Below, one piece after another: positions 52,778 through 61,226 of a DNA stretch of 64,000 bases. The position numbers and the translations under genes are program-made. This DNA is from Thermococcus onnurineus NA1 (lineage in GTDB: Archaea; Methanobacteriota_B; Thermococci; Thermococcales; Thermococcaceae), in NCBI RefSeq assembly GCF_000018365.1, contig NC_011529.1:868001-932000 (forward strand), written 5' to 3'. Below the pieces are notes generated by a model, which made no database searches, was not told the origin of the DNA, and saw only the letters and a list, made by a program, of their open reading frames with translations. Numbering within the stretch: the stretch's first letter is position 1; every line of letters begins with the position of its first letter.

Positions 52778-52843
52778 CGTTTAAAAAGATTCTGGTTCGG
52801 AATCCTTATTACTCGCGAGGTAAAAGCATCCAAGGGTGGGAAT

Positions 52844-53275
52844 ATGAGGCTTGTCCTGAAGCCCCTTTTTGAGGCAGAACTTCCGGCCGGTTTCGAGGAG
52901 ATAGTGAGGGAAAAGCTAGCCGGGAAAGAGGTAAGAACCAACGAGGAAGTCGAGATAGACCTGCTCGGAAAGCCTCTTCGCTTCAAAGTTCTGCTCGCGG
53001 AGCCCTCACCGATGAAGGTCGCGAGGAGCACGAGAGTGGAGTTCTCGACTGGAGAAGTTAGGATCATCGACTTCGAATTCGACGACCCTATTAGAGATGT
53101 AATTTCCTTCGAGAAGGGCTTCGTCGTGGTGTTTCCTAATAAGGTTCTAATCCTGAACCATAATGGACAAAAGATTTATAGTGATGAGTTCGAGGAACTT
53201 AACAAAGTTAGCGTTTCCAAAGAAACGGTGGTGATAGTGCATGGCAAAAACAAACTCAGGTTCGTTAAGCCTTGA
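52844..53275 (+). CDS. Hypothetical beta-rich protein
   Basis: This 143-residue protein is unknown to me. It has a short helical start (EAELPAGFEEIVREKL), then a beta-rich body with repeated hydrophobic-charged alternation (GFVVVFPNKVLILNHNGQKI). No membrane segment or cysteine cluster is seen. The ATG follows GGGTGGGAAT. The 3' end overlaps the start of endonuclease III by 35 bases, so the two are probably co-translated. Confidence 0.7.
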   Translation: MRLVLKPLFEAELPAGFEEIVREKLAGKEVRTNEEVEIDLLGKPLRFKVLLAEPSPMKVARSTRVEFSTGEVRIIDFEFDDPIRDVISFEKGFVVVFPNKVLILNHNGQKIYSDEFEELNKVSVSKETVVIVHGKNKLRFVKP

Positions 53276-53972
53276 TGGCTTCACCTTCCAGGAAAGCTGG
53301 GAGGAGAAGAAAAAGAGGGCGGAAAAAATAGTCGAAATCTTGATGAAGACTCATCCGAGGGAGAAGCTCCTCATCGGCGACCCCTACAGGACGTTAATCC
53401 ACTGCATAATCTCCCAGCGCATGCGCGACGAGGTCACCTACAAGGTCTGGGAAAAACTGTTTGAGAAGTACGGGGACATCGAAACCATCGCGAGAACGCC
53501 GATAGAGGAAATGCAGACCTTTTTGAAGGAAAACGGCGTCGGCCTCTGGAAAACAAAGGGCGAATGGATTGTTAAGGCCTCCCAGATAATCCTCAAGGAG
53601 TACGGCGGAAAGGTTCCGGACGATATTCACGAGCTTATGAAACTGCCCGGAATAGGCAGAAAGTGCGCCAACATTGTCTTGGCTTATGGCTTCGGGAGAC
53701 AGGCGATACCGGTTGACACCCATGTAAACAGGATAAGCAAACGCCTGGGCCTGGCTCCTCCTAGAGTTCAGCCAGAAAGAGTCGAGGACTACCTGAGGGA
53801 GCTCATCCCAAGAGAGAAGTGGATATACGTTAACCACGCCATGGTCGACCACGGAAAGACTATATGCAGGCCGATTAAACCGAGATGCGACGAGTGCCCG
53901 CTGAGGGAGCTGTGTCCCTATTCAAAGGGGCTTGTGACGGACGGAGATATAAAGGGGAGCTCGAAGAAGTAG
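53241..53972 (+). CDS. nth: Endonuclease III (DNA glycosylase/AP lyase)
   Basis: This base-excision repair enzyme for oxidised pyrimidines has 243 residues. It has the helix-hairpin-helix LPGIGRKCANIVL with the catalytic Lys, the VDTHVNRISKRLGL Asp and the iron-sulfur cluster CRPIKPRCDECPLRELC (Cys spacing 6-2-5). A ~25-residue N-terminal extension and a Ser/Lys-rich tail flank the core. The start lies within the upstream gene. Its stop abuts the convergent PhoU-like gene. Confidence 0.93.
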   Translation: MAKTNSGSLSLDGFTFQESWEEKKKRAEKIVEILMKTHPREKLLIGDPYRTLIHCIISQRMRDEVTYKVWEKLFEKYGDIETIARTPIEEMQTFLKENGVGLWKTKGEWIVKASQIILKEYGGKVPDDIHELMKLPGIGRKCANIVLAYGFGRQAIPVDTHVNRISKRLGLAPPRVQPERVEDYLRELIPREKWIYVNHAMVDHGKTICRPIKPRCDECPLRELCPYSKGLVTDGDIKGSSKK

Positions 53973-54551
53973 TCACTCCTCTTCCCCCACCTCTTCCCCG
54001 GCGAGCTTCCTGAGCTTGTCCAAGTCCGAGCCAACGGCTATGAGCACGTCACCCTCCTTTATGATGTCATCTCTGCCGGGATTGTAGATGTAGCGAGTTC
54101 CGCGCTTTATGGCCAGAATCCTCGTTCCAATCTTGCTCGGGAGCTTAAGCTGTTTCAGGGTCTTGCCGTGCAGAATGGAGCCTTTCCTTACGGTAACCCT
54201 CCCCAGTTCTTCCTCGGTGTCCTCCATTATCTTCTTGATTATCGGGTGGGGCTCGACGTCTCTAAGAACAAGATCAGAGATCTTATAAGCGGCATCCGAA
54301 ATCTGCTCATTTATCTCCGCCATGTCTATGACGCTGAGGAGCTTTAACGGGTCATCCTCATTCTTGGCCAGCATCAGGGCCAGCTTCTTGACTTTCAGGG
54401 TAAGCTCGTCCATGCGCTCCTCTAGGAGGTAGACCTCCTCCGCTATGTCCTCGCTGTTGTACATGACCGACGAGAAAGCGAGGTCAACCATGAGCGATGA
54501 GAGGTCTTTCATCTCTATAAGGCAGTTTCTAATCTCTTCGAGTTCATTCAT
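53973..54551 (-). CDS. PhoU-like/TrkA-C (RCK_C) protein, second copy
   Basis: This 192-residue cytoplasmic protein has an N-terminal PhoU-like helical bundle (1-100) and a C-terminal TrkA_C beta domain (about 110-188: LGRVTVRKGSILHGKTLKQL, TRILAIKRGTRYIYNPGRDD, GDVLIAVGS). RCK_C domains bind small ligands and gate cation transporters. The start overlaps the upstream paralogue by eight bases. Role inferred: a heteromeric regulator of the divergent transporter. Confidence 0.87.
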   Translation of the reverse strand: MNELEEIRNCLIEMKDLSSLMVDLAFSSVMYNSEDIAEEVYLLEERMDELTLKVKKLALMLAKNEDDPLKLLSVIDMAEINEQISDAAYKISDLVLRDVEPHPIIKKIMEDTEEELGRVTVRKGSILHGKTLKQLKLPSKIGTRILAIKRGTRYIYNPGRDDIIKEGDVLIAVGSDLDKLRKLAGEEVGEEE

Positions 54552-55152
54552 TGCCCATCACCTTTATGTTGCCCCTCGCTATCTCCTTGAGGTACTCAAT
54601 TGAGGTGTTAGTGCCTCTGCCTATGAGTATATCGCCAGGGAATATCTTGAAGTCCCCGTCTGGATCGAATATCCAGCGCTTTCCGCGTCTAACTGCTATT
54701 ATCCACACACCAGTATTTGTTGAAAGGTCTAGCTCTTCCAAGGTCTTACCAACGAGAATGGAATCTGCCGAGACATAGATTTTACCTATTATTTCCTCGC
54801 TGCCTAAGATGGCCTCGGTGATAACTGGATGAAGCTCAACTCCCTCGAGAACCATCTTTGCCAAATCCGCCGCCGCGTTGGACATGTCATCGATAGCATG
54901 TGCCATGTGAAGTATTGACGTTATCTGCTCCGCCTCCCTCGGGTTTCTAGCGGCAAGAACAGCATGCACCATCAGGTGGTAGTTGAGTAAGTCAAGATAC
55001 TCCTCAAGCTCGAGAACTTCATCGGCTATCTCTTCCTCCCCGAAGAGAACGGAGGAGTAGGCGAGATCAACCATCAGCTCGGCGGTGTTCTTCATCTCAA
55101 CAAAGATGTCCTTAACGTTCTTGGGAACCTCGATTTCGTCCCACTCTTCCAC
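54544..55152 (-). CDS. PhoU-like/TrkA-C (RCK_C) protein, first copy
   Basis: This 202-residue paralogue of the next gene has the same order: PhoU-like bundle (about 10-110) and TrkA_C domain (120-198: IGKIYVSADSILVGKTLEEL, VWIIAVRRGKRWIFDPDGD, GDILIGRGT). It starts 107 bases from the divergent SLC41/MgtE-type transporter. The promoter region carries AAAGTTTAATACC. The two paralogues are coupled by overlap. Confidence 0.87.
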   Translation of the reverse strand: MEEWDEIEVPKNVKDIFVEMKNTAELMVDLAYSSVLFGEEEIADEVLELEEYLDLLNYHLMVHAVLAARNPREAEQITSILHMAHAIDDMSNAAADLAKMVLEGVELHPVITEAILGSEEIIGKIYVSADSILVGKTLEELDLSTNTGVWIIAVRRGKRWIFDPDGDFKIFPGDILIGRGTNTSIEYLKEIARGNIKVMGNE

Positions 55153-55259
55153 CCGGCTCTCACCGATAGGGGGAATTGAAGGGAATTTTATTTAGTTTTC
55201 GGCCGCGAAAAGTTTAATACCACCAGAGGTCAACGTTTAGGGGGTGAGGGGCGTGGAGA

Positions 55260-56441
55260 GTGATACCAGTGATGGCTCAGGAGCTCGGGGAAAAGGTGAG
55301 GCAGGCTTACAGGGTCTCACTGCCCTCGTTAGTCGTCTCTCTGATAATTGGCTTCTTCGGAGGCACCTTCCTCGGTAAGTACTTGGAAAAAATTAGCCGC
55401 GATTATCCCGGTCTGCTCGTCATTCTGCCGGGTATGATGGGCCTCCGCGGCAACGTTTTTGGCTCGATGGCCTCGCGCTTCTCCACAATGCTTTACCTCG
55501 GTGACCTCGAGCCCTCGCTCAGGGAAAAGAAGGTTCTCAAGAACATTGTCATAGCGATGCTCCTCTCTCTAATCCCTGTAACGATTCTCTGGGCAATAGG
55601 TGTCATTCAGGGGATAAGGTACCACGCCCTCCAGATTCTCCTCATCGTTGTGAGCTCGACCATACTCGTCTCTCTCATCCTCGGCTACTTTACGGCTTTC
55701 GTCACCATATTTGCCTTCAGGAAGGAGGTTGACCCAGACAGCATGGCCGCCCCGCTCGTTGCCTCGATGGGTGACCTGCTCACCATTCCAGCATTAATAG
55801 CTTTTATACTCCTCCTTGAGACCTCGAAGGAGACCTTCTGGGGAAGCAACCTCGCCCTAATTTTGCTCTTCCTCTTCTTGCTGGCAATCTCCCGCGTGAG
55901 AAAGGCCGAGATAGTCGAATTCAAGGAGCTCTTCACGATAATAACAGCTTTAGCTCTGCTCTCACTCATCTCGGGCTTCACACTCCAAAGGTTCAGCGAC
56001 CTGATAGGGGCCTCTATAATCCTCGGCTTTGCCTATCCTTCAATCCTCAGCTCCTTTGGAAACTACGGCTCAATAATAGCGGCGAAAACCTCAACCGCAC
56101 TCCACCTTGGTGAGATTGACGGCTACCTCTCCAAGGAGCCATTCATGGAGATACTCGCACTCTTCCTCACAACGCCAATCGTTGGGGTCCTGATAAACGT
56201 CTTTGGTGCGGGAATAGCCCACTTCATCGCGGGAGCCGAGCCAAGAATAGTTTACGAACTGACCCTCAGCTATCCACTCATGGCACTTTTCATAATGCTC
56301 TACTCGTATACAATCTCCTACTTCCTCTTCCAGAAGAACATCGATCCAGACAACGTGGCGATACCTCTCATTTCGAACAACAGCGACATATTCGGCACGA
56401 TATACGTCGTGATAATAGCAAAGCTTATGGTAGGTGGTTGA
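55260..56441 (+). CDS. SLC41/MgtE-type divalent cation transporter (membrane domain only)
   Basis: This 393-residue transporter has about ten helices in two repeats. Each repeat has a signature: LPGMMGLRGNVFGSMASRFS and DPDSMAAPLVASMGDLLTIP in the first, PSILSSFGNYGSIIAAKTST and DPDNVAIPLISNNSDIFGTI in the second. Bacterial MgtE N and CBS domains are missing, so control must come from elsewhere, perhaps the PhoU/TrkA-C pair. The start is uncertain: GTG 55260 after GGGGGTGAGG, or ATG 55272. Confidence 0.85.
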   Translation: MIPVMAQELGEKVRQAYRVSLPSLVVSLIIGFFGGTFLGKYLEKISRDYPGLLVILPGMMGLRGNVFGSMASRFSTMLYLGDLEPSLREKKVLKNIVIAMLLSLIPVTILWAIGVIQGIRYHALQILLIVVSSTILVSLILGYFTAFVTIFAFRKEVDPDSMAAPLVASMGDLLTIPALIAFILLLETSKETFWGSNLALILLFLFLLAISRVRKAEIVEFKELFTIITALALLSLISGFTLQRFSDLIGASIILGFAYPSILSSFGNYGSIIAAKTSTALHLGEIDGYLSKEPFMEILALFLTTPIVGVLINVFGAGIAHFIAGAEPRIVYELTLSYPLMALFIMLYSYTISYFLFQKNIDPDNVAIPLISNNSDIFGTIYVVIIAKLMVGG

Positions 56442-56442
56442 G

Positions 56443-57210
56443 TTGATTGGCCTATCCATGACGGCCTTTTCGGGAAAGAGCATAAAGGACTTCGAGGAAT
56501 GGGCAGGGAAAACACAAAAGCTTGGCTTTGACTTCATAGAACTCCTGAGCGAGTGGCCACACTATTTGACAAAAGCGAGCTACAGGGATTTCGCAGAGAT
56601 CGTTGAGGGATATAGGATGAAGATAACCGTCCACGCTCCCTTCAGCGACATCAACATCGGTGCGTTCAACGAAAAGATACGGAGAGCCGCACTGGAGGTT
56701 CTGCGCGAGACAATAGAGGTCGCCGCTGAAATGAACGCCTTGGTGGTCACCATTCACCCTGGCCACCGTTCTCCACTCAGCATAAAGCACCAGGAGAAAT
56801 ACCTTGAGATACACAGGAAATCGCTCAGAAAGATTGCCGCATGGAGCGAAGAGTTCGGCATAAAGGTCGGCCTCGAGAACATGCCGAGCTTTCCCATTTT
56901 GGACGCCCAGAGCTGCGAAAGACTCGCAGAGCTGGTGGGGGACATTGATATTGGAGTTACTCTCGACGTCGGCCATCTAAACACTACGACAAGGAACTTT
57001 GACCGCTTCATCCAGCTTCTTGAAAACAGAATCGTGCACCTCCACCTCCACGACAACCGCGGCGATAAGGACGAGCATCTCCCGTTAGGAGAGGGAACTG
57101 TTCCTTGGGCTCAGGTCATTCCCAAACTTCCAAAGGTGACATGGTCTCTTGAGGTGGGGGGCATAGAATCGGCGAGAAAAAGCCTCGAATTTCTGAGAAG
57201 TCTGCATTGA
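56443..57210 (+). CDS. TIM-barrel protein of the xylose isomerase/endonuclease IV superfamily
   Basis: This 255-residue protein has the AP-endonuclease-2-type barrel: FDFIELLSEWP, VHAPFSDINI, VTIHPGH, VGLENMP, TLDVGHLN and HLHDN-type metal ligands, ending SLEVGG. It may be a sugar-phosphate epimerase/isomerase or a repair-type hydrolase. A TTG start (MIGLSMTAFSG) is chosen since GGTGGTTGAG precedes it and it follows the transporter stop by one base. Confidence 0.82.
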   Translation: MIGLSMTAFSGKSIKDFEEWAGKTQKLGFDFIELLSEWPHYLTKASYRDFAEIVEGYRMKITVHAPFSDINIGAFNEKIRRAALEVLRETIEVAAEMNALVVTIHPGHRSPLSIKHQEKYLEIHRKSLRKIAAWSEEFGIKVGLENMPSFPILDAQSCERLAELVGDIDIGVTLDVGHLNTTTRNFDRFIQLLENRIVHLHLHDNRGDKDEHLPLGEGTVPWAQVIPKLPKVTWSLEVGGIESARKSLEFLRSLH

Positions 57211-57313
57211 TGGACTTTTCAGTTCACTGGAGCCCAATTTTTACAAAACGCAACTCTTTTATACATTTGAAATGAAGTTTTTGCGAGAAGCAGTTTCTGG
57301 TGGAGGGATACCA

Positions 57314-58732
57314 ATGGAAGCAAAGATAGTAGAGGAAATGAGACCCTTCTTCGACCCAAGGGCGGTCGCTATCATTGGCGCAACCAACAAGAAAGGTAAA
57401 GTTGGAAACGTCATCTTTGAGAACTTCAAAATGAACAAGGAGCGCGGTATCTTCAAAGGCAACATCTACCCGGTAAACCCAAAGCTCGATGAAATAGATG
57501 GTTACAAGGTCTACAAGAGCGTTGAGGAGCTCCCTGATGATACCGATTTAGCAGTCATCTCGATTCCTGCCCCGTTCGTTCCGGACACGATGAGACAGAT
57601 AGCAAAGAAGGGCATAAAAGCAGTAATCATCATCACCGGTGGTTTCGGTGAGCTCGGCGAGGAAGGAAAGAAGCTCGAGCGTGAAATTCTTGAAATAGCC
57701 AGAGAGAACGGCATAAGGATCATCGGTCCGAACTGTGTTGGTGTTTACGTGCCGGATACCGGTGTTGACACGGTTTTCCTGCCTGAGAACAAAATGGACA
57801 GACCCAAGAGCGGACCAATTGCCTTCGTCAGCCAGAGCGGTGCTTTCGCGGCAGCCATGCTCGACTGGGCAGCCATGGCGGACATAGGCATAGGCAAGAT
57901 GGTCAGCTACGGCAACAAGCTCGACGTCGACGATGCGGACCTCATGGATTACTTTATCCACGACGATAGCATAAACGTCGTCACCTTCTACATCGAGGGC
58001 GTGAAGGACGGAAGGAAGTTCATGGAAGCCGCCAGGAGGATAACCAAGGTCAAGCCGGTCATAGCCCTCAAAAGCGGAAGAACCGAGTACGGAGCCAAGG
58101 CTGCTTCATCTCACACCGGTTCCCTTGCTGGAGCGGACACTATCTACGACGCAGTCTTCAAGCAGACGGGTGTAATCCGTGCTGAGGACTTCGAGCACAT
58201 GTTTGATCTTGCGAAAGCCTTCGCAGCTCTGAAGGACAAACTTCCGAAAGGCAACAGGATAGGAATCATCACTGATGGCGGTGGAGCCGGGGTAATGGCG
58301 AGCGATGCCGTTGCCAAGTTCGGCCTCAAGATGGCCGAGCTGAGCGAAGAAACACTCAAGTTCCTCAAAGAAAACTTCCCGCCGCACGCCGTTGCTGGCA
58401 ACCCAACAGACGTTGTCGGCGACACCGACGCCGAGAGGTATAGGATCGCTATAGAGGGCTTCGTCAATGACCCGAACGTCGATGCTATACTCGTCATCGT
58501 GCTCTTCCAGGTGCCGCTCCTCGAGGAGGAGAAGATAATTGACATCCTCGCGGAGTACCAGAAGAAGAGCGACAAGCCCATCGTTGCCGTTGCCATGGGT
58601 GGTAAGAAGACCGATTACTACGCTAGAATCCTAGAGGAGAAGGGGGTCCCGGTCTATCCAACCCCTGAGAGAGGAGTAAGGGCCTTGGCAGGCCTTGTCA
58701 AATATGCCGAATATCTGAGGAGGGGCGACTGA
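57314..58732 (+). CDS. Acyl-CoA synthetase (ADP-forming), alpha subunit
   Basis: This subunit catalyses the energy-conserving step acyl-CoA + ADP + Pi to acid + CoA + ATP. The 472-residue protein has a CoA-binding domain (VAIIGATNKKGKVGN), a succinyl-CoA synthetase-like ligase domain with the phosphorylated His in SSHTGSLAGAD and a final flavodoxin-like part (VAVAMGGKKT). The ATG follows GGTGGAGGGAT. An upstream ATG at 57272 would lie too close to the TATA box (TTTTATAC). The beta subunit follows after 31 bases. Which isoenzyme (acetate, aryl acid or succinate) is not clear. Confidence 0.92.
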   Translation: MEAKIVEEMRPFFDPRAVAIIGATNKKGKVGNVIFENFKMNKERGIFKGNIYPVNPKLDEIDGYKVYKSVEELPDDTDLAVISIPAPFVPDTMRQIAKKGIKAVIIITGGFGELGEEGKKLEREILEIARENGIRIIGPNCVGVYVPDTGVDTVFLPENKMDRPKSGPIAFVSQSGAFAAAMLDWAAMADIGIGKMVSYGNKLDVDDADLMDYFIHDDSINVVTFYIEGVKDGRKFMEAARRITKVKPVIALKSGRTEYGAKAASSHTGSLAGADTIYDAVFKQTGVIRAEDFEHMFDLAKAFAALKDKLPKGNRIGIITDGGGAGVMASDAVAKFGLKMAELSEETLKFLKENFPPHAVAGNPTDVVGDTDAERYRIAIEGFVNDPNVDAILVIVLFQVPLLEEEKIIDILAEYQKKSDKPIVAVAMGGKKTDYYARILEEKGVPVYPTPERGVRALAGLVKYAEYLRRGD

Positions 58733-58763
58733 GCCCCTCATTCACTTTCTCGGTGGTGGTATC

Positions 58764-59489
58764 ATGAAGGATGAAGCCCTTAAAGTTATCGAAGAGGTTT
58801 TGAAGTCCGGAAGGACTGCACTCGTTGAATACGAGGCTAAACAGGTCCTCAAGGCCTACGGCCTTCCCGTTCCGGAGGAAAAGCTTGCCAAGACCCTTGA
58901 CGAGGCACTCAAATATGCTGAGGAGATTGGCTATCCAGTTGCCATGAAGCTGATGTCTCCTCAGATACTCCACAAGAGCGACGCCAAGGTTGTTCTCCTT
59001 AACATAAAGACCCCCGAGGAGCTCAAGGAGAAGTGGGAGATCATCCACGAAAACGCGAGGAAGTACCGGCCAGATGCTGAGATACTCGGCGTCCTGATTG
59101 CTCCGATGCTTAAGCCTGGAAGGGAAATCATCATAGGCGTTACCGAAGATCCGCAATTCGGCCACGCTATAATGTTTGGTCTCGGTGGAATCTTCGTCGA
59201 GGTTCTCAAGGACGTCACCTTCAGGCTTGTGCCGATTACCGAAAATGACGCCAGGAAAATGATCAGGGAAATCAAGAGCTATCCGATTCTTGCCGGAGCG
59301 CGCGGAGAAGAACCAGCGGACATCGATGCAATAGTTGACCTCCTCCTCAAGGTCAGCCAGCTCGTCGACGAGCTTAGGGAATACGTCAAAGAGATGGATC
59401 TCAACCCGGTCTTCGTCTACGAGCAGGGCAAAGGTGCCGTGGTAGTTGACGCAAGGATAATCCTCAAAGAACCCGTAGAGAAGAAGTAA
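58764..59489 (+). CDS. Acyl-CoA synthetase (ADP-forming), beta subunit
   Basis: This 241-residue ATP-grasp subunit has KAYGLPVPEEKLAKT, GYPVAMKLMSPQILHKSDAKV, IAPMLKPGREIIIGV, MFGLGGIFVEVLKDVTFRLVP and the C-terminal MDLNPVFVY. It carries the nucleotide site and receives phosphate from the alpha-subunit His. Alpha and beta genes are adjacent here, whereas in some Thermococcales they are scattered. Leader GGTGGTATC precedes the ATG. Confidence 0.93.
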   Translation: MKDEALKVIEEVLKSGRTALVEYEAKQVLKAYGLPVPEEKLAKTLDEALKYAEEIGYPVAMKLMSPQILHKSDAKVVLLNIKTPEELKEKWEIIHENARKYRPDAEILGVLIAPMLKPGREIIIGVTEDPQFGHAIMFGLGGIFVEVLKDVTFRLVPITENDARKMIREIKSYPILAGARGEEPADIDAIVDLLLKVSQLVDELREYVKEMDLNPVFVYEQGKGAVVVDARIILKEPVEKK

Positions 59490-59520
59490 ATAAGCCCCGC
59501 GTACTGAGAAAGGCTCTTGA

Positions 59521-59856
59521 TTAGACTTTTTCTTTCTCAACTTTTTCTGATTCCTCACCTGCGACCTCCTGGATGTATCCCAGAATATCATGCAGTATGA
59601 AAAAGCTCACCGCGGCATCAACGACAGACCATATATTACCTGCTATCAGGAACAGCAACGCAAAAAAGAACTCTATTGCAGCGTAGATAAGGGCGATTTT
59701 TATGGCGGTGCGGCTCTCCTGCGTGAGGCCGTATGCGAGAGCCATGCTCAGCAGGCCGAAGACTAGGTAAACTACTGAACCGAAGGAGTAGGCATAATAC
59801 AGAAGCAGAAAGCCGTTGAGGAAAAGAAGGTAGGTGGCGAGGGTTAACCTTTTCAT
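59521..59856 (-). CDS. Small membrane protein coupled to the cysteine-synthase-like gene
   Basis: This 111-residue protein has four hydrophobic helices (about 8-25, 28-42, 50-70, 72-95) and a charged tail (EEVAGEESEKVEKEKV-like). Its ATG overlaps the stop of the upstream gene by four bases, so they are translated together. Function unknown. Confidence 0.72.
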   Translation of the reverse strand: MKRLTLATYLLFLNGFLLLYYAYSFGSVVYLVFGLLSMALAYGLTQESRTAIKIALIYAAIEFFFALLFLIAGNIWSVVDAAVSFFILHDILGYIQEVAGEESEKVEKEKV

Positions 59857-60756
59857 GTGATCCCCAGGTAACCCTCAAATATCTCCACGTATTTAAATCC
59901 ATCGTCCGGAAAGATCAGGACGTATGTTTTCTCACCGAATTCGCTGGAGACTTTTTCGTACGCTTTGACCACTGCTCCAGAGCTGAGTCCTATCAAGAGA
60001 CCGTCTCTGCGTGCCACGCTGAGGGCACCCTCAATGGCTTCGTTCCGGGTTATCTCCACGACCCTGTCTATGTCTACTTGGAAGTACCACTTGGGCTTTG
60101 TTTCAAGGCGCTTTATGCCGGGGATCTTCTCACCCTTCGCCGGGACGACGCCCACAACGGTTGTGTCATAGCGCTCCTTGAAGTACTTTGCCAGACCTGC
60201 TATGTGGCCCGAAGTGCCTATGCCCGCTATCATAACGTCGGGCCTTTTGCCAATGCTCTTCAGCTGCTCGTCTATCTCCCTGGCGGTAAAGCGGTAGTGG
60301 GCCTCGAAGTTGTCGTCGTTCTCGAACTGGTTGAGGTTAGCCGCTCCAGCCTTCTTTGCTTCTTCGACGACGTACTGAACCATGGTGGGGTCTATAGTCT
60401 CGAAGTCAGTCATGATAACATCCGCACCGAGTACTCTGAGCAGAACCTGGGTGGCCTTTGGTGTCGGCTTTGGCAGGTATGCCCTGAACTCAATACCGAG
60501 AACGTTGCTGAGCGCCGCCAGAGAAATCCCGACGTTGCCGGAAGTTGCCTCAAAAAGCTTCCTCGTGCCGTTGATGTCCCCGCGCTCGATGGCCTTCATA
60601 AGCATGTTAAAAACGGCCCTGTCCTTAATGCTCCTGCTGAAGGGGTTAAAGAACTCTAACTTGGCAAAATACATCCCCCCTCTCGGTGGAAAGCCTAACA
60701 AGGGGGGTCGGCTTGTACTTTTCGAACAGCTCCAGTGTGTTGTTAAACACGTTCAT
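59853..60756 (-). pseudogene. Cysteine synthase-like PLP enzyme gene with an N-terminal frameshift
   Basis: ATG 60756 follows GGTGATGGCAA and begins MNVFNNTLELFEKYKPTPLV, the expected N-terminus of a cysteine synthase/O-phosphoserine sulfhydrylase-type enzyme. The frame is lost after LSTERG at the six-G run (plus strand C at 60675-60680). One G fewer joins it to YFAKLEFFNPFSRSIKDR (PLP Lys), ATSGNVG, GIGTSGHIAG, GLSSGAV and the C-terminus. The full protein would be about 300 residues. Downstream codons from 60701 lack the substrate-binding start, so the gene is probably inactive unless the G run is miscalled. Confidence 0.72.
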
Positions 60757-60813
60757 TTGCCATCACCATAAAAGGCTCCGGCAAAGACCTTAAAAGCTTT
60801 CCTTAAACGAACA

Positions 60814-60946
60814 GTTATACACAAAATTGGGTAATGGATTTGCGTTTTAAATGCTTGGACGTAACTCTAACAGTTGCATGTTATCCAACGCGAGTTTTAA
60901 TTCACATATTTTAAGAACAAAAGTGTTATATACAACTTTGAGTAAT
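60814..60946. repeat. Pair of imperfect 22-base direct repeats
   Basis: Copies at 60814-60835 and 60925-60946 match at 18 of 22 positions with 111 bases between start points. Their role is unknown; regulatory binding sites or an insertion scar are possible. Confidence 0.4.
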
Positions 60947-60990
60947 TACACTTGACAGCCTTGTTGGGGAAGGGACGAATGCGGGAGTAG

Positions 60991-61116
60991 ATAATCGTCC
61001 AAGAGCACGTTAAAAAAGTCCATCCAGTAAGAACTGACGCGGGCTTGGAGTGGTTCATGGCCTACTACCGACAAGTGGCTGAACTGACGTTTACGGAAGT
61101 GTTCAAACAGACATGA
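60991..61116 (+). pseudogene. Gene remnant of 41 codons
   Basis: An open frame without start reads IIVQEHVKKVHPVRTDAGLE then WFMAYYRQVAELTFTEVFKQT and a TGA. It looks like protein rather than noise, and ATGCGGGAG with an upstream GGGGAAGGG is nine bases before the open part but in another frame. I infer a decayed small gene of unknown family. Confidence 0.35.
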
Positions 61117-61226
61117 TGATGAGAGAACAGATATAGACTCCCAGAATTTTGTAGTCTGTACCCGGGAGGAGTATGGAACCCAATGTGGATGGGACTGGGT
61201 AGTAAGGTGGTAAATGGTGGAGTGTC

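Larger units (their letters stand above)
60757..61226. other. AT-rich intergenic region with a degenerate direct repeat
   Basis: About 470 bases separate the cysteine-synthase-like gene from the next ORF. It holds the minus-strand TATA of the former (CTTTTAAGG, near 60790) and two 22-base direct repeats (60814-60835 and 60925-60946; 18 matches; GTTATA-ACAA-TTG-GTAAT core). It also holds a 41-codon gene remnant (60991-61116). The AT-rich stretch from 60800 to 60950 differs from the surroundings. Confidence 0.45.
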
